A stretch of 64,000 nt of DNA. Origin: a bacterium D16-76 (lineage in GTDB: Bacteria; Bacillota; Clostridia; Oscillospirales; Acutalibacteraceae). The stretch's first letter is position 1, and each line of letters opens with the position of its first letter. Under the pieces are notes generated by a model. That model ran no database searches, was not told the DNA's origin, and saw only the letters and a program-made list of their open reading frames with translations. The stretch spans positions 1-64,000 of the forward strand of contig QZEE01000013.1 in assembly GCA_009917445.1 (NCBI GenBank), read 5' to 3'. A program made the translations under genes and the position numbers. Positions 49,460-57,536 of the stretch are shown piece after piece.

Positions 49460-50461
49460 ATGACAGTAATCCCTGCACGGTACAAGGCCGCTTTGCGGCT
49501 GTATGAGACGCAAAAGGCCATTGGGCTTATCAAGAACGCGTTTTTGGTAAAGCTTTGCGCGGCGCTGCACTTGAAGCGGGTGACCGCGCCGCTGTTTGTG
49601 GACCCGGCCACGGGCCTGAACGACGATTTGAACGGCGTAGAGCGGCCGGTAAGCTTTGACATACCCGCGGTGGGCAAGGATGCCCAGGTGGTGCACTCGT
49701 TGGCAAAGTGGAAGCGGCTGGCGCTGCATGACTACGAGTTTTTTGTGGGCAACGGGCTGGTTACGGACATGAACGCCATACGGCGGGATGAAGAGCTGGA
49801 TAACCTGCACTCGGTATATGTGGACCAGTGGGACTGGGAAAAGGTCATAGACCGGGGGATGCGCAGCGAAGCTTTCCTGCGGGAGACCGTGGAACGGATT
49901 GTAAGCGCTATATGCGGCACGTTGGATGAATTGAAATGGCAGTTTCCGGATTTGGATACGCAGCTGTGCCGGGAGGTATATTTTGTCACGTCCCAGGAGC
50001 TGGAGGACCGGTGGCCGGAGCTTACGCCTAAGGAGCGGGAAGAGGTCATTGCCCGGGAATACCGGACGGTGTTTATTGAACAGATTGGCGGGAAGATGAA
50101 AAGTGGGCAGCGCCATGACGGCCGGGCGCCGGACTATGACGACTGGCAGCTTAACGGGGACTTGATTTTCTGGCATGAGACCTTGCAGCGGGCGTTGGAG
50201 ATCAGCAGTATGGGCATACGGGTGGACAGCGAAAGCCTGGCCCGGCAGCTGGCGGAGGCGGGCTGTGAAGAGCGGCGGGAGCTGCCTTTCCATAAGATGC
50301 TGCTGCAGGGGGATTTGCCGCTTAGCATTGGCGGGGGCATAGGACAAAGCCGGCTGTGTATGCTGCTGCTGGGCAAGGCGCATATTGGCGAGGTGCAGGC
50401 GTCGCTGTGGGATGAGGAAACGCGGCGTGTCTGTAAAGAGGCGCATGTGACGTTGCTGTAA
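49460..50461 (+). CDS. asnA: aspartate-ammonia ligase (asparagine synthetase A)
   Basis: 333 residues. AVGKDAQVVHSLAKWKRLALHDYEFFVGNGLVTDMNAIRRDEELDNLHSVYVDQWDWEKVI and the C-terminal LSIGGGIGQSRLCMLLLGKAHIGEVQASLW are class II tRNA-synthetase-like AsnA motifs. It makes asparagine from aspartate, ammonia and ATP in the cytoplasm. Length matches the family (about 330). Confidence 0.97.
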   Translation: MTVIPARYKAALRLYETQKAIGLIKNAFLVKLCAALHLKRVTAPLFVDPATGLNDDLNGVERPVSFDIPAVGKDAQVVHSLAKWKRLALHDYEFFVGNGLVTDMNAIRRDEELDNLHSVYVDQWDWEKVIDRGMRSEAFLRETVERIVSAICGTLDELKWQFPDLDTQLCREVYFVTSQELEDRWPELTPKEREEVIAREYRTVFIEQIGGKMKSGQRHDGRAPDYDDWQLNGDLIFWHETLQRALEISSMGIRVDSESLARQLAEAGCEERRELPFHKMLLQGDLPLSIGGGIGQSRLCMLLLGKAHIGEVQASLWDEETRRVCKEAHVTLL

Positions 50462-50495
50462 AAGCGGCGCTGGATAGGGCAGTAAAACGCGGCCA

Positions 50496-50560
50496 AGGGG
50501 CGTAGATGTTCGCAAGGCGAACGTCTGGCCACTTCTAGGGGCCTCGGGGGAAAAGCCCCT
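50496..50560. repeat. second type of dispersed host repeat, copy 1
   Basis: aggggcgtagatgttcgcaa...gcgaacgtctggcc is closely similar to 54968-55030 and contains an internal hairpin (gttcgc/gcgaac). The whole 50462-50922 gap is non-coding and built mainly of such repeats and GC hairpins. Confidence 0.6.
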
Positions 50561-50616
50561 GAGTGGGGGTTGGTGGTGAGCGTATGCCGTGTGGCAAAAT
50601 GTTTACAGGCTGCGGA

Positions 50617-50636
50617 CCGACCGGGTCGGCAGACGA
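50617..50636 (-). repeat. dispersed host repeat, copy C (reverse)
   Basis: ccgaccgggtcggcagacga resembles the reverse complement of copies A and B. Confidence 0.5.
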
Positions 50637-50720
50637 CACAGCCCCAAGGTCTTGCCGCGGGCGCGGGGAGGGTAGCCATGTGGGCAAACGCATGGCTTCG
50701 CAAGGTGTTGCCGTTCTGAC

Positions 50721-50741
50721 CCGACCGAACCGGCAGGTGAG
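50721..50741 (-). repeat. dispersed host repeat, copy D (reverse)
   Basis: Begins ccgaccgaaccggcaggtga and is closer to the reverse complement of A/B than copy C. Confidence 0.5.
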
Positions 50742-50922
50742 GCACTTGGCGCCGGGGGCTCTACAAGCGTTAGCGGGGTCTTAGGGGTGTAACCCCTGGA
50801 GTCTGTTTTAAAACCGGGGGAATGCCAGGATTTTAGACGTAAAGGCGGCGTTTCGGAGTTTTAGAACAGACTTTAGGGTCTTCCCAGCCCCCAAAACCAA
50901 TAAAATGCAGGAGGTAAGCACC

Positions 50923-52077
50923 ATGAAAAAGGTCAAGCTGGGTATCATTGGCGTGGGGAACATCGGTACTACCCACGTGAAAAACATCTTGCAGGGGCGG
51001 TGCCCGGAAATCGAGGTGGCGGCGGTGGCCGACCGCAGGCAGGCCCGCCGGGACTGGGCCAGGGGAGCGCTGCTAGAGGGCACGGCGGTCCTGGAAGAAG
51101 GGGAACAACTGCTGGAAAGCGGCCTGTGTGAAGCCGTGCTGCTTGCGGTGCCCCATTACCAGCACCCGGTGCTGGCCCAGCAAGCTTTTGCAAAAGGGCT
51201 GCATGTTATGTGCGAAAAGCCCGCGGGCGTCTACACAAAAGCCGTGGAGGAAATGAATAAAGCCGCCGAGAAAAGCGGCCTTACCTTTGGCATGATGTTC
51301 AACCAGCGCACCAACTGCCTATACCGCAAAATGCGGGAAATGGTGCAGGGCGGCGCCTTGGGTGAAATGAAGCGTGTTAACTGGATCATCACCGACTGGT
51401 ACCGCACCCAGATCTATTATGATTCCGGCGACTGGCGGGCCACCTGGGCCGGGGAAGGCGGGGGCGTCCTGCTGAACCAGTGCCCCCACCAGCTGGATTT
51501 GCTGCAATGGATTTGCGGCCTGCCTGCTAAGGTGCAGGCCTTTTGCCACGAGGGCAAGTGGCACGATATTGAGGTAGAGGACGACGTGACAGCCTACTTG
51601 GAATTTGCCAACGGCGCTACCGGCGTCTTTGTCACCACTACCGGCGACGCCCCGGGCACCAACCGTTTTGAGGTCACCGGCACAAAGGGCAAGCTGGTCT
51701 GCGAAAACGACACCCTCACGTTCTGGCAGCTGGAACAGGACGAACGGGAATTCTGCCGCACCGCCCAGGACGGCTTCCAGAAGCCCCCCTGCAAGGTCTC
51801 TACGGTAGAGACGGATGGGGAGAACCCCCAGCATTCCGGCGTGCTTAACGCTTTTGCCGCCAACATCCTCCGGGGCGGGGCACTTGTGGCCGACGGCAAG
51901 GAGGGTATACGCGGCCTTACCCTCTCTAACGCCATGCACCTCTCTTCTTGGCTGGCTAAGCCGGTTTCTATCCCCTTTGACCAGGAGCTTTTCTTGGCCG
52001 AGCTGGACAAGCGGCGGCAGGGGTCGCGGCTTAAGGTTTCTCGGGATATTACGTTCTCTACGGAGGGCAGCTATTAG
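50923..52077 (+). CDS. Gfo/Idh/MocA-family oxidoreductase
   Basis: 384 residues, ATG 8 bases after caggagg. Rossmann start KLGIIGVGNIGTTHVKNIL, CEKPAGVYTKAVEEM with the conserved EKP lysine, and GGGVLLNQCPHQLDLLQWICG. This family reduces or oxidises sugars and inositols with NAD(P). The substrate is not evident; the gene is monocistronic between repeat-rich gaps. Confidence 0.9.
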   Translation: MKKVKLGIIGVGNIGTTHVKNILQGRCPEIEVAAVADRRQARRDWARGALLEGTAVLEEGEQLLESGLCEAVLLAVPHYQHPVLAQQAFAKGLHVMCEKPAGVYTKAVEEMNKAAEKSGLTFGMMFNQRTNCLYRKMREMVQGGALGEMKRVNWIITDWYRTQIYYDSGDWRATWAGEGGGVLLNQCPHQLDLLQWICGLPAKVQAFCHEGKWHDIEVEDDVTAYLEFANGATGVFVTTTGDAPGTNRFEVTGTKGKLVCENDTLTFWQLEQDEREFCRTAQDGFQKPPCKVSTVETDGENPQHSGVLNAFAANILRGGALVADGKEGIRGLTLSNAMHLSSWLAKPVSIPFDQELFLAELDKRRQGSRLKVSRDITFSTEGSY

Positions 52078-52099
52078 GGGCGGCGACCTTGGGGCTTCG

Positions 52100-52122
52100 G
52101 TCTCGCCTGCCGGCTCGGTCGG
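52100..52122 (+). repeat. dispersed host intergenic repeat, copy B
   Basis: Identical over 23 bases to copy A. The 52078-52373 gap also contains further GC-rich hairpins (ccagggggtgt/acaccccctgg) and no credible gene. Confidence 0.8.
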
Positions 52123-52373
52123 TTCGCAGAGTGTCTGCCACTGGCAGACGCTCACCCCAAGCCCCGCCAGGGGGTGTGACACCCCCTGGACCCCCAACGC
52201 TTGGCCCTCGGTTAGCTCGCCCGCCCGGGCTGCTTACGCAGCCTGCGCAGGACCGGGACACCCCCCTCTGTGAGCAAGCTCACGCCGGGGGATGCTCCGG
52301 TCCTGCTTGTTTTCCTGCGGAAAACCGGGCGGGCTTGTTCTGACTTTTAAAAAACATACACTACGATAAAAAA

Positions 52374-52403
52374 GCGCGGTTTGAGAGGGACTCTCAAACC
52401 GCG
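52374..52403 (-). terminator. terminator of the dnaC-like gene
   Basis: gcgcggtttgagag pairs with ctctcaaaccgcg (13 bp); read leftward it ends in TTTTTTA. It follows the minus-strand helicase-loader gene. Confidence 0.85.
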
Positions 52404-52463
52404 TGTTTGCCAGATTTTTTACGTTTTCGCTTGGGGGGTGCGCTTTTTTGTCTTTTCCCGTGT

Positions 52464-53447
52464 TTATTGGGGCCTTGGGCGCCGCCTTTTTTCGATTCTT
52501 ACATCGTGGCCGATGAATTCCAGCATGCCGTAAAAACCAGCCAGGCGGGAGGCGAATCGGTCTGAGTAGCGGTTTTCCAGCTCTTGCATATTTAAATTGG
52601 TGCTGATTAGGGTGGGCTTGGCGGCTAACAGGCGGGAGTTGACAACGTGGTATAGGGCGGCGTTTACGTATTGTGAGGGGAATTCGGTGCCCAGGTCGTC
52701 TAGAATCAGCAAGTCGCAGGACATCAGCTGGGAATTGGCGTCGGTGGGGGTATCGGGGTCGGGGCGGTCAAAGCGTTCCCGCTCTAGGGCTACGGCAAAG
52801 GTTTGGGCCGAGCCGTACAGTACCCCATAGCCTTTTTCCAGGACTTTCCCCGCTATAGCCAGGGAAAGGTGGGTTTTGCCTAGGCCGGTGGCCCCTTTAA
52901 AAAGCAGGCTGGGAGAATCGCTGCGGAAGTTGGCGGCGTAGCGCTGGCAGGCTTCCAGCACGTTTTGCATTTGGTGCAGGGCGCGGGGGTCGTCCCGGTA
53001 ATAGTCTAGGGAGAAGCTTTCAAAAGTGCTTTTTTCCAGGGGGGCGTTCATGCTCAGGCTTTCATAGGCCATGGCCCGCTGCAACTGCTTTAGGCATGCA
53101 CACATGCGGCCGTCTACTACGCCGGTATCTTGGCAGAGGGGGCAGGCGTAGCGGGGCTGCAAGTCCCCGGGGGTGTAGCCGTGCCGGGCCAGCAGGCTTT
53201 CATATTCGGCTTGCAGGGCCAGGCCGCGGTCTCGCAATTTTTCTATTTCGGCCCGCACATTGCCGCCGTGCAGGACCGCTTTAGCGGCGCGGGCGGCATT
53301 GGCGCCCATTTCCTCTTTGACTTTTCGGGCCTCTGGGCATTTTTGATAAAAGGCCTCTGTTTGGCTGGCCGCGAGCTCTTCGGCTTTCCGCCGCGAAAGC
53401 TCTAACTGGCCCCGGGCCTCTTCATAGATTTTTTTCCCGTACCCCAT
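52464..53447 (-). CDS. dnaC: DnaC/DnaI-like helicase loader
   Basis: 327 residues. Zinc-like CPLCQDTGVVDGRMCACL near residue 118, Walker A LLFKGATGLGKTHLSLAIAG and Walker B LLILDDLGTEF, then TLISTNLNMQELENRYSDRFASRL. It loads the replicative helicase with DnaD. Encoded just downstream of the DnaD-like gene but with terminator-like hairpins between them. Confidence 0.95.
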   Translation of the reverse strand: MGYGKKIYEEARGQLELSRRKAEELAASQTEAFYQKCPEARKVKEEMGANAARAAKAVLHGGNVRAEIEKLRDRGLALQAEYESLLARHGYTPGDLQPRYACPLCQDTGVVDGRMCACLKQLQRAMAYESLSMNAPLEKSTFESFSLDYYRDDPRALHQMQNVLEACQRYAANFRSDSPSLLFKGATGLGKTHLSLAIAGKVLEKGYGVLYGSAQTFAVALERERFDRPDPDTPTDANSQLMSCDLLILDDLGTEFPSQYVNAALYHVVNSRLLAAKPTLISTNLNMQELENRYSDRFASRLAGFYGMLEFIGHDVRIEKRRRPRPQ

Positions 53448-53482
53448 AGTGATCCTCCCTGTTGATGCCGTTGTGGTTTGTT

Positions 53483-53518
53483 TTTTCTCTATTATTTCTG
53501 AAAAAATAATAGAGAAAA
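53483..53518. repeat. 15-bp AT-rich inverted repeat upstream of dnaC
   Basis: ttttctctattattt (53483-53497) and its exact complement (53504-53518) enclose a six-base loop. On the minus strand it lies between the dnaD terminator and dnaC start, so it could act as a second terminator or as an operator. Confidence 0.55.
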
Positions 53519-53524
53519 ATAGCC

Positions 53525-53559
53525 GTGTATTCCCCCGCCCGCAGGGCGGAGGAATACAC
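53525..53559 (-). terminator. terminator after the dnaD-like gene
   Basis: gtgtattcc/ggaatacac (9 bp) plus ccgccc/gggcgg (6 bp) with one mismatch and a three-base loop; on the minus strand ggctatttttctc follows. Confidence 0.7.
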
Positions 53560-53632
53560 CCAATTTCCTACTATTGTGTGCAGAAGTAATAATAAATTGG
53601 TAGTGGATGAGCTGCTTTATATTTTTATGAGT

Positions 53633-54685
53633 TTAGAGGTTGTCCGGCAGGTCGAAAAAGCTCATGCGTTCCAGCTCATCGATGTCGTAGCTTTTTTCGC
53701 TGGGGGGCTTGGTGTGGCCTTTGGTATTGGGCTGGGCGGGGGCTCTTTTCTTTTCTTCGTAGGCGGCCAGCTCGTCCAGGTTGCGGATGTTGGCGGTGCG
53801 CCAGGTTTCCAGTACCCGGTCTATGTAGGCGGCGCTGAATTTGCCGGTGTTGTCTGCGCAGCGTTCATAGGCGGCGGTGAGCATTTCTTGGGTAAAGCCC
53901 CATTCTTGTACCCAGCGCAGGGCAGAGGCTTCTTCTTTCTTAGTGGGGGAGCGCGTGGGCAGGCCGGCGGCGGCGCAGACTTTGTTCCAGGCCAGGCGGC
54001 GCTGGCTGAGCTCTTGGAGTTTGGCGTCGGCGGCTTCTAGGGAGAAGACGTTGCTTTCGGCCCAGTCTCGGGCTACGGAATCGATATAAGCGGTGCCGGT
54101 TTTGCCTACTTCCTGGACGTAATGGAGAAGCATGACGGTAACTTCGGGCGGCAGGCCGTAATCGTCGGTGATGGTGAGCAGGAGGGTTGTCATGGCGGGG
54201 GAAAGGGTGCGGCCCAGGATGTTTTCGGCTTCCTGCATGAGAAAGCGTATGCCTTCGGATTCCTCCATGCGGGCGGCAAGCTGGACGGTGTCTGGGCGCA
54301 CCATGCGTTTTTTGGGGGGAAGGGCTGGGGGTGCGGGTTCCTCTGGGGGAGGAGTTGGGAGGGGGGCTGCGGTGGCGGGGGGGATGTAGGGCGTGGGGAT
54401 GGGGGCTGGCTCTGGTTCTGGCTGGGGGGCGGGGCAGAGCTGGCCGGCGGACTCGGCTAAGAGGCCGCGGCTTGTCCAATATTCCAGGGCTTCTTGGGCG
54501 TTTTCTTCCGGCATGGAAAGGGACTGGGCCATGGTTTGGGAGGTAAAAGCCTCGCCGGCGTGGCGCAGGGCCCAAAGGAGCACTTGGAGCTGTTCTTTGC
54601 CGGCCAGTTTCAGATGCCGGTCTACTAGGGCGCAGGGCACGGCGAAGACTTGGTTCCAGAGCCCTAAATCAAGATGGTATTCCGT
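53633..54685 (-). CDS. DnaD-domain primosome protein, possible ACG start
   Basis: N-terminal wHTH (YHLDLGLWNQVFAVPCALVDRHLKLAGKEQLQVLLWALRHAG), a Pro-rich linker, then a DnaD/DnaB_2 domain (AENILGRTLSPAMTTLLLTITDDYGLPPEVTVMLLHYV; RRLAWNKVCAAAG) and a YIDRVLETW segment. It helps load the helicase with DnaC. The only strong ribosome site (aaaaggaggg) is followed by ACG, six bases on; the frame stays open upstream to a GTG at 54751 without a site. Confidence 0.85.
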   Translation of the reverse strand, partial: TEYHLDLGLWNQVFAVPCALVDRHLKLAGKEQLQVLLWALRHAGEAFTSQTMAQSLSMPEENAQEALEYWTSRGLLAESAGQLCPAPQPEPEPAPIPTPYIPPATAAPLPTPPPEEPAPPALPPKKRMVRPDTVQLAARMEESEGIRFLMQEAENILGRTLSPAMTTLLLTITDDYGLPPEVTVMLLHYVQEVGKTGTAYIDSVARDWAESNVFSLEAADAKLQELSQRRLAWNKVCAAAGLPTRSPTKKEEASALRWVQEWGFTQEMLTAAYERCADNTGKFSAAYIDRVLETWRTANIRNLDELAAYEEKKRAPAQPNTKGHTKPPSEKSYDIDELERMSFFDLPDNL

Positions 54686-55035
54686 GGGAAGCCCTCCTTT
54701 TGAAAAATTGCCAGGAGCGGATAAGATGATGTTAATGGTTTTGGCAAACACGCGAGACAGGCTTTGCCGGGATCGCGCTTTTTTAAAATAGAGAATGTAT
54801 TTATTTAGTATAGATAGAGCCTACCCGGTTTTCCGAAGGAAAACAAGCAGATTTAGAGTGGCTGCCAGAGGAAGCTTGCTTCCGGAGGCGGGTACTCTAA
54901 ATCTGCGCAGGCCGCGTGAGCGGCCCGGGGAGGCGGCGTGGGATAGACTGCCAAGGATTCGCGGTCCAGGGGCGTAAACGTTCGCAGGACGAACGCTTGG
55001 CCCCTGGCGGGGTTTGGGGTGGAGCCCCAAGGTCT
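54686..55035. other. non-coding region between MATE and DnaD genes
   Basis: Holds a 13-bp perfect inverted repeat, gcagatttagagt (54847-54859) with actctaaatctgc (54894-54906), enclosing ggaagcttgcttcc, and a copy of the second dispersed repeat (54968-55030). No credible gene was seen. Confidence 0.55.
54968..55030. repeat. second type of dispersed host repeat, copy 2
   Basis: aggggcgtaaacgttcgcag...cgaacgcttggcc is similar to the repeat at 50496-50560 and has the same internal hairpin. It lies right after the MATE stop and could act as its 3' structure. Confidence 0.55.
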
Positions 55036-56454
55036 TTAGTCCCCGAAGAGCGAAATGTGCAGCCACTTGCCGCGGTAAAGGCGAATCATAAAGATAAGGC
55101 CGCGGGCGCAAAGTTCGGCGGCCATGGCGAGCCAGACGCCTACCAAGCCCCAAGAACCGGCCAGCAAAAGGGAAAGGGTGATGCGCACGCCCCACATGGT
55201 GGCCAGGCTGATGTAAAAGGGGCCTTTGGAATCCCCGGCGCCGCGGAGGGCACCGGAGGCGACTATGGAAGCGCCGAAGAGGGGCTCGGCAAAGGCGACG
55301 ATGCGCAGGACCTGGGCACCGAGGGAAATCACCTGGGGGTCTTGGGAGAAGATGCGGATGAGCTGGGGGGCCAGGGTGAAGAGGAGGGCCCCGCCCAGGG
55401 TCATGATGGCGATGCCCATCCAGGAGACCATGCGGGCGAAACGTTTGGCTAAGTCTTTGCGGCCCGCGCCCATGGCCTGGCCTACCAGGGTGGTGCCGGC
55501 TACCGCTACGCCAGAGGCGGGGAGATAGCTGATGGATTCGGCGGTGACGGCCAGGTGGTTGGCGGCGACGGCTACGGTGCCGATGCCGGTTATGACGGCG
55601 GTAATGACGATTTGGGCTACGCAGAGGGTGGCGCGCTCTAAGGCGGCGGGGAGGCCCAGGCGCCAGACGGCCACCAGGCATTCTTTTTGGAAGCCGCAGC
55701 GTTCGCGCCATTTAATCTGCACGGGGGAACGCTTGTAGATGAGCACCACCACAAACAGAAGGAAAACTACGGCGGTGCTGCAGCCAGAGGCAAAGGCCGC
55801 GCCGCCTACGCCCCAGCCAGCACCCCATATGGCAAGCTGGCTGCCAAAGAGGGTGATGGTGCGGGAGGGGTAGATGAAGATGAAATTTAAGACTACGTTG
55901 AGGGCGTTGATCATCAGGTTTAGGACCATGGGGGTTTTGGTGTCGCCAGCGCAGCGCAGGATGGCGCTGCACATGTTGGCCCCCAGGGTGAAGGGCATGG
56001 CGCAGGCGATAATACGGAAATAAAGGGAGGCCTGGGGCCGCACGGCGGCCTCTGCGCCCAGCATGGCGGGCAGGGGGAAGGACAGGGCAAAGGCGATGCC
56101 GCCTAAGAGCAGGCCGAAAATCACCACAAAGCGCAGGGCCTGCCAGGTGACATCGCGGGCCTGCTTTTGCCGGCCTGCGCCCAGGTGCTGGGCCACCTGC
56201 ACCGAAAAGCCGATGGAGGCGGCGTTGAACATGCCGCCAAAAAGCCAGGTTGTGCTGGCGGTAAGCCCTACCGCTGCGGTGGCCATAGAGCCCAGCGAGC
56301 CCACCATGGCGGTGTCTACATACTGCACCAGGGTGATCATTAGCTGCTCGACAATGGCGGGCCAGGCCAGCAGCAGGATGGCCCCCATGGAGGCGCGCAG
56401 GCGGGGCGTGCCTTGGGCGGCAAGCAGCCCGGCTATTTTCTCGCCGGCTGTCAT
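55036..56454 (-). CDS. MATE-family multidrug exporter
   Basis: 472 residues with about 12 hydrophobic segments in two halves. LLLAWPAIVEQLMITLVQYVDTAMVG, ILRCAGDTKTPM, VVLNFIFIYPS and LRGAGDSKGPFY match MATE (NorM-like) exporters, which expel drugs using Na+ or H+ gradients. The start overlaps the end of the Dabb-domain gene, so both form an operon. Confidence 0.95.
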   Translation of the reverse strand: MTAGEKIAGLLAAQGTPRLRASMGAILLLAWPAIVEQLMITLVQYVDTAMVGSLGSMATAAVGLTASTTWLFGGMFNAASIGFSVQVAQHLGAGRQKQARDVTWQALRFVVIFGLLLGGIAFALSFPLPAMLGAEAAVRPQASLYFRIIACAMPFTLGANMCSAILRCAGDTKTPMVLNLMINALNVVLNFIFIYPSRTITLFGSQLAIWGAGWGVGGAAFASGCSTAVVFLLFVVVLIYKRSPVQIKWRERCGFQKECLVAVWRLGLPAALERATLCVAQIVITAVITGIGTVAVAANHLAVTAESISYLPASGVAVAGTTLVGQAMGAGRKDLAKRFARMVSWMGIAIMTLGGALLFTLAPQLIRIFSQDPQVISLGAQVLRIVAFAEPLFGASIVASGALRGAGDSKGPFYISLATMWGVRITLSLLLAGSWGLVGVWLAMAAELCARGLIFMIRLYRGKWLHISLFGD

Positions 56455-56762
56455 AGCTCGTAATCGATGCAGGTGCGGCCGTCGGGCTCCCGCAGCTCTT
56501 TGACAAACTGCCCAAAGGCCACGTGGGCCGGGTGGCGCTGGTAGGCTTCCAGCTGCTCAAGGGTTTCAAAGTCGGATACCAGAATATAGTCGAAATTGCC
56601 GGGGGCCTGGCCTGGGGCGCCAAAGTACACATCCAGGGTGGTAAGCTCGGGAATCTGGCCTTTCAGGGCCAGCATGCGGACTTTGGCTTCTTTCAGGTTT
56701 TCGGCTTTGGGCTTGCCGCCCGCGAAATCTTTAAATTTAAAACAGACAATGTGACGGATCAT
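56451..56762 (-). CDS. Dabb-domain (stress-responsive) protein
   Basis: 103 residues; start MIRHIVCFKFKD fits the aggag site 9 bases upstream better than an ATG nine bases earlier. LKGQIPELTTLDVYFG, NFDYILVSDFETLEQLEAYQRHPAHVAFGQFVKEL match the dimeric alpha/beta-barrel family. Its function is unknown; coupled with the exporter it may be stress related. Confidence 0.9.
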   Translation of the reverse strand: MIRHIVCFKFKDFAGGKPKAENLKEAKVRMLALKGQIPELTTLDVYFGAPGQAPGNFDYILVSDFETLEQLEAYQRHPAHVAFGQFVKELREPDGRTCIDYEL

Positions 56763-57124
56763 AATCCCCATCTCCTTTTCCTAATATAAGAATGTATGCA
56801 GGTATTGTACTCCATTTTGGGCAGGATTGCAAGGCTCGGGGCGTTCTTGGTAAGGATTTTTACATAGGGAGGGGGCGGCTTGTCTTTGGGCAGGAGACAT
56901 ATGGCCGTTCGTTGTGGAATTTTACCAGCATAACTCTAGAAACGAGATAACAATTTTGTAACAATTCCGTAACACATGGGCTGCGGACAGGTAAAGGCCG
57001 GGACGGGGCAAGCTGGGCAAACCGGCGGTGTAGAGCCATTTTTAGGAGATGTAAGGGTTTGCTTTCGTGTATTTTCGGCAAAATCAGCCAGGTGAACGCT
57101 ATGTGAAAAAACCATGAACAGCTG
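56763..57124. other. non-coding region before the transporter promoter
   Basis: No gene supported. The minus-strand reading frames here lack good starts and resemble no known protein. Confidence 0.45.
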
Positions 57125-57154
57125 TTGACAAGGGCTTTCCAGGCGTGATATAAT
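57125..57154 (+). promoter_or_regulatory. promoter of the peptide transporter operon
   Basis: TTGACA, 18 bases, TATAAT. It precedes a leader of about 380 bases to the binding-protein gene. Confidence 0.75.
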
Positions 57155-57536
57155 GTTGGCACAAAAAGCAGCATGGGCATTAGCTGTTTTTGGTGAAGTA
57201 TGACGGATTCTGTCCCTGGTGGACAAAATGCGCCGTACATGCGCCCCGGGCCTGTGCCGGCCTTAGGCGCGGCCCAATTATTACAACTGCCGGAATGGCA
57301 GACCGAGAGGCGGCAGCCAGAAAGGGAGGACATCGGAAAGGACCCTGCGGGGGACGTGGGGAACAGCCGGCATGGCACCCAAAAAGGGGATATCCCCTTT
57401 GGCGTGTTTCTATAATTTTTATAGAAACAATGGTTTAGGTGGCGGCAGGGCGTTCTGCACAGGTTTTCTGCGGAAAGGGCCAGAACTGTCGGACTTTTCC
57501 ACCAGTTGCCGCAATTTCAGAAGGAGGCATTACCAA
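57155..57536 (+). promoter_or_regulatory. long structured 5' leader of the transporter operon
   Basis: Contains a perfect 18-bp palindrome AAAGGGGATATCCCCTTT (57383-57400), a hairpin gtttctata/tatagaaac (57406-57428) and an open frame at 57200-57415 without a convincing start. The length and the structures suggest regulation at the RNA level or by an operator-binding protein. No known riboswitch was recognised. Confidence 0.5.

Noticed and set aside
57200-57415. 71-codon ORF in the transporter leader
   Set aside because: No good ribosome site, no recognisable family and it overlaps RNA-structure elements; kept only as part of the leader.
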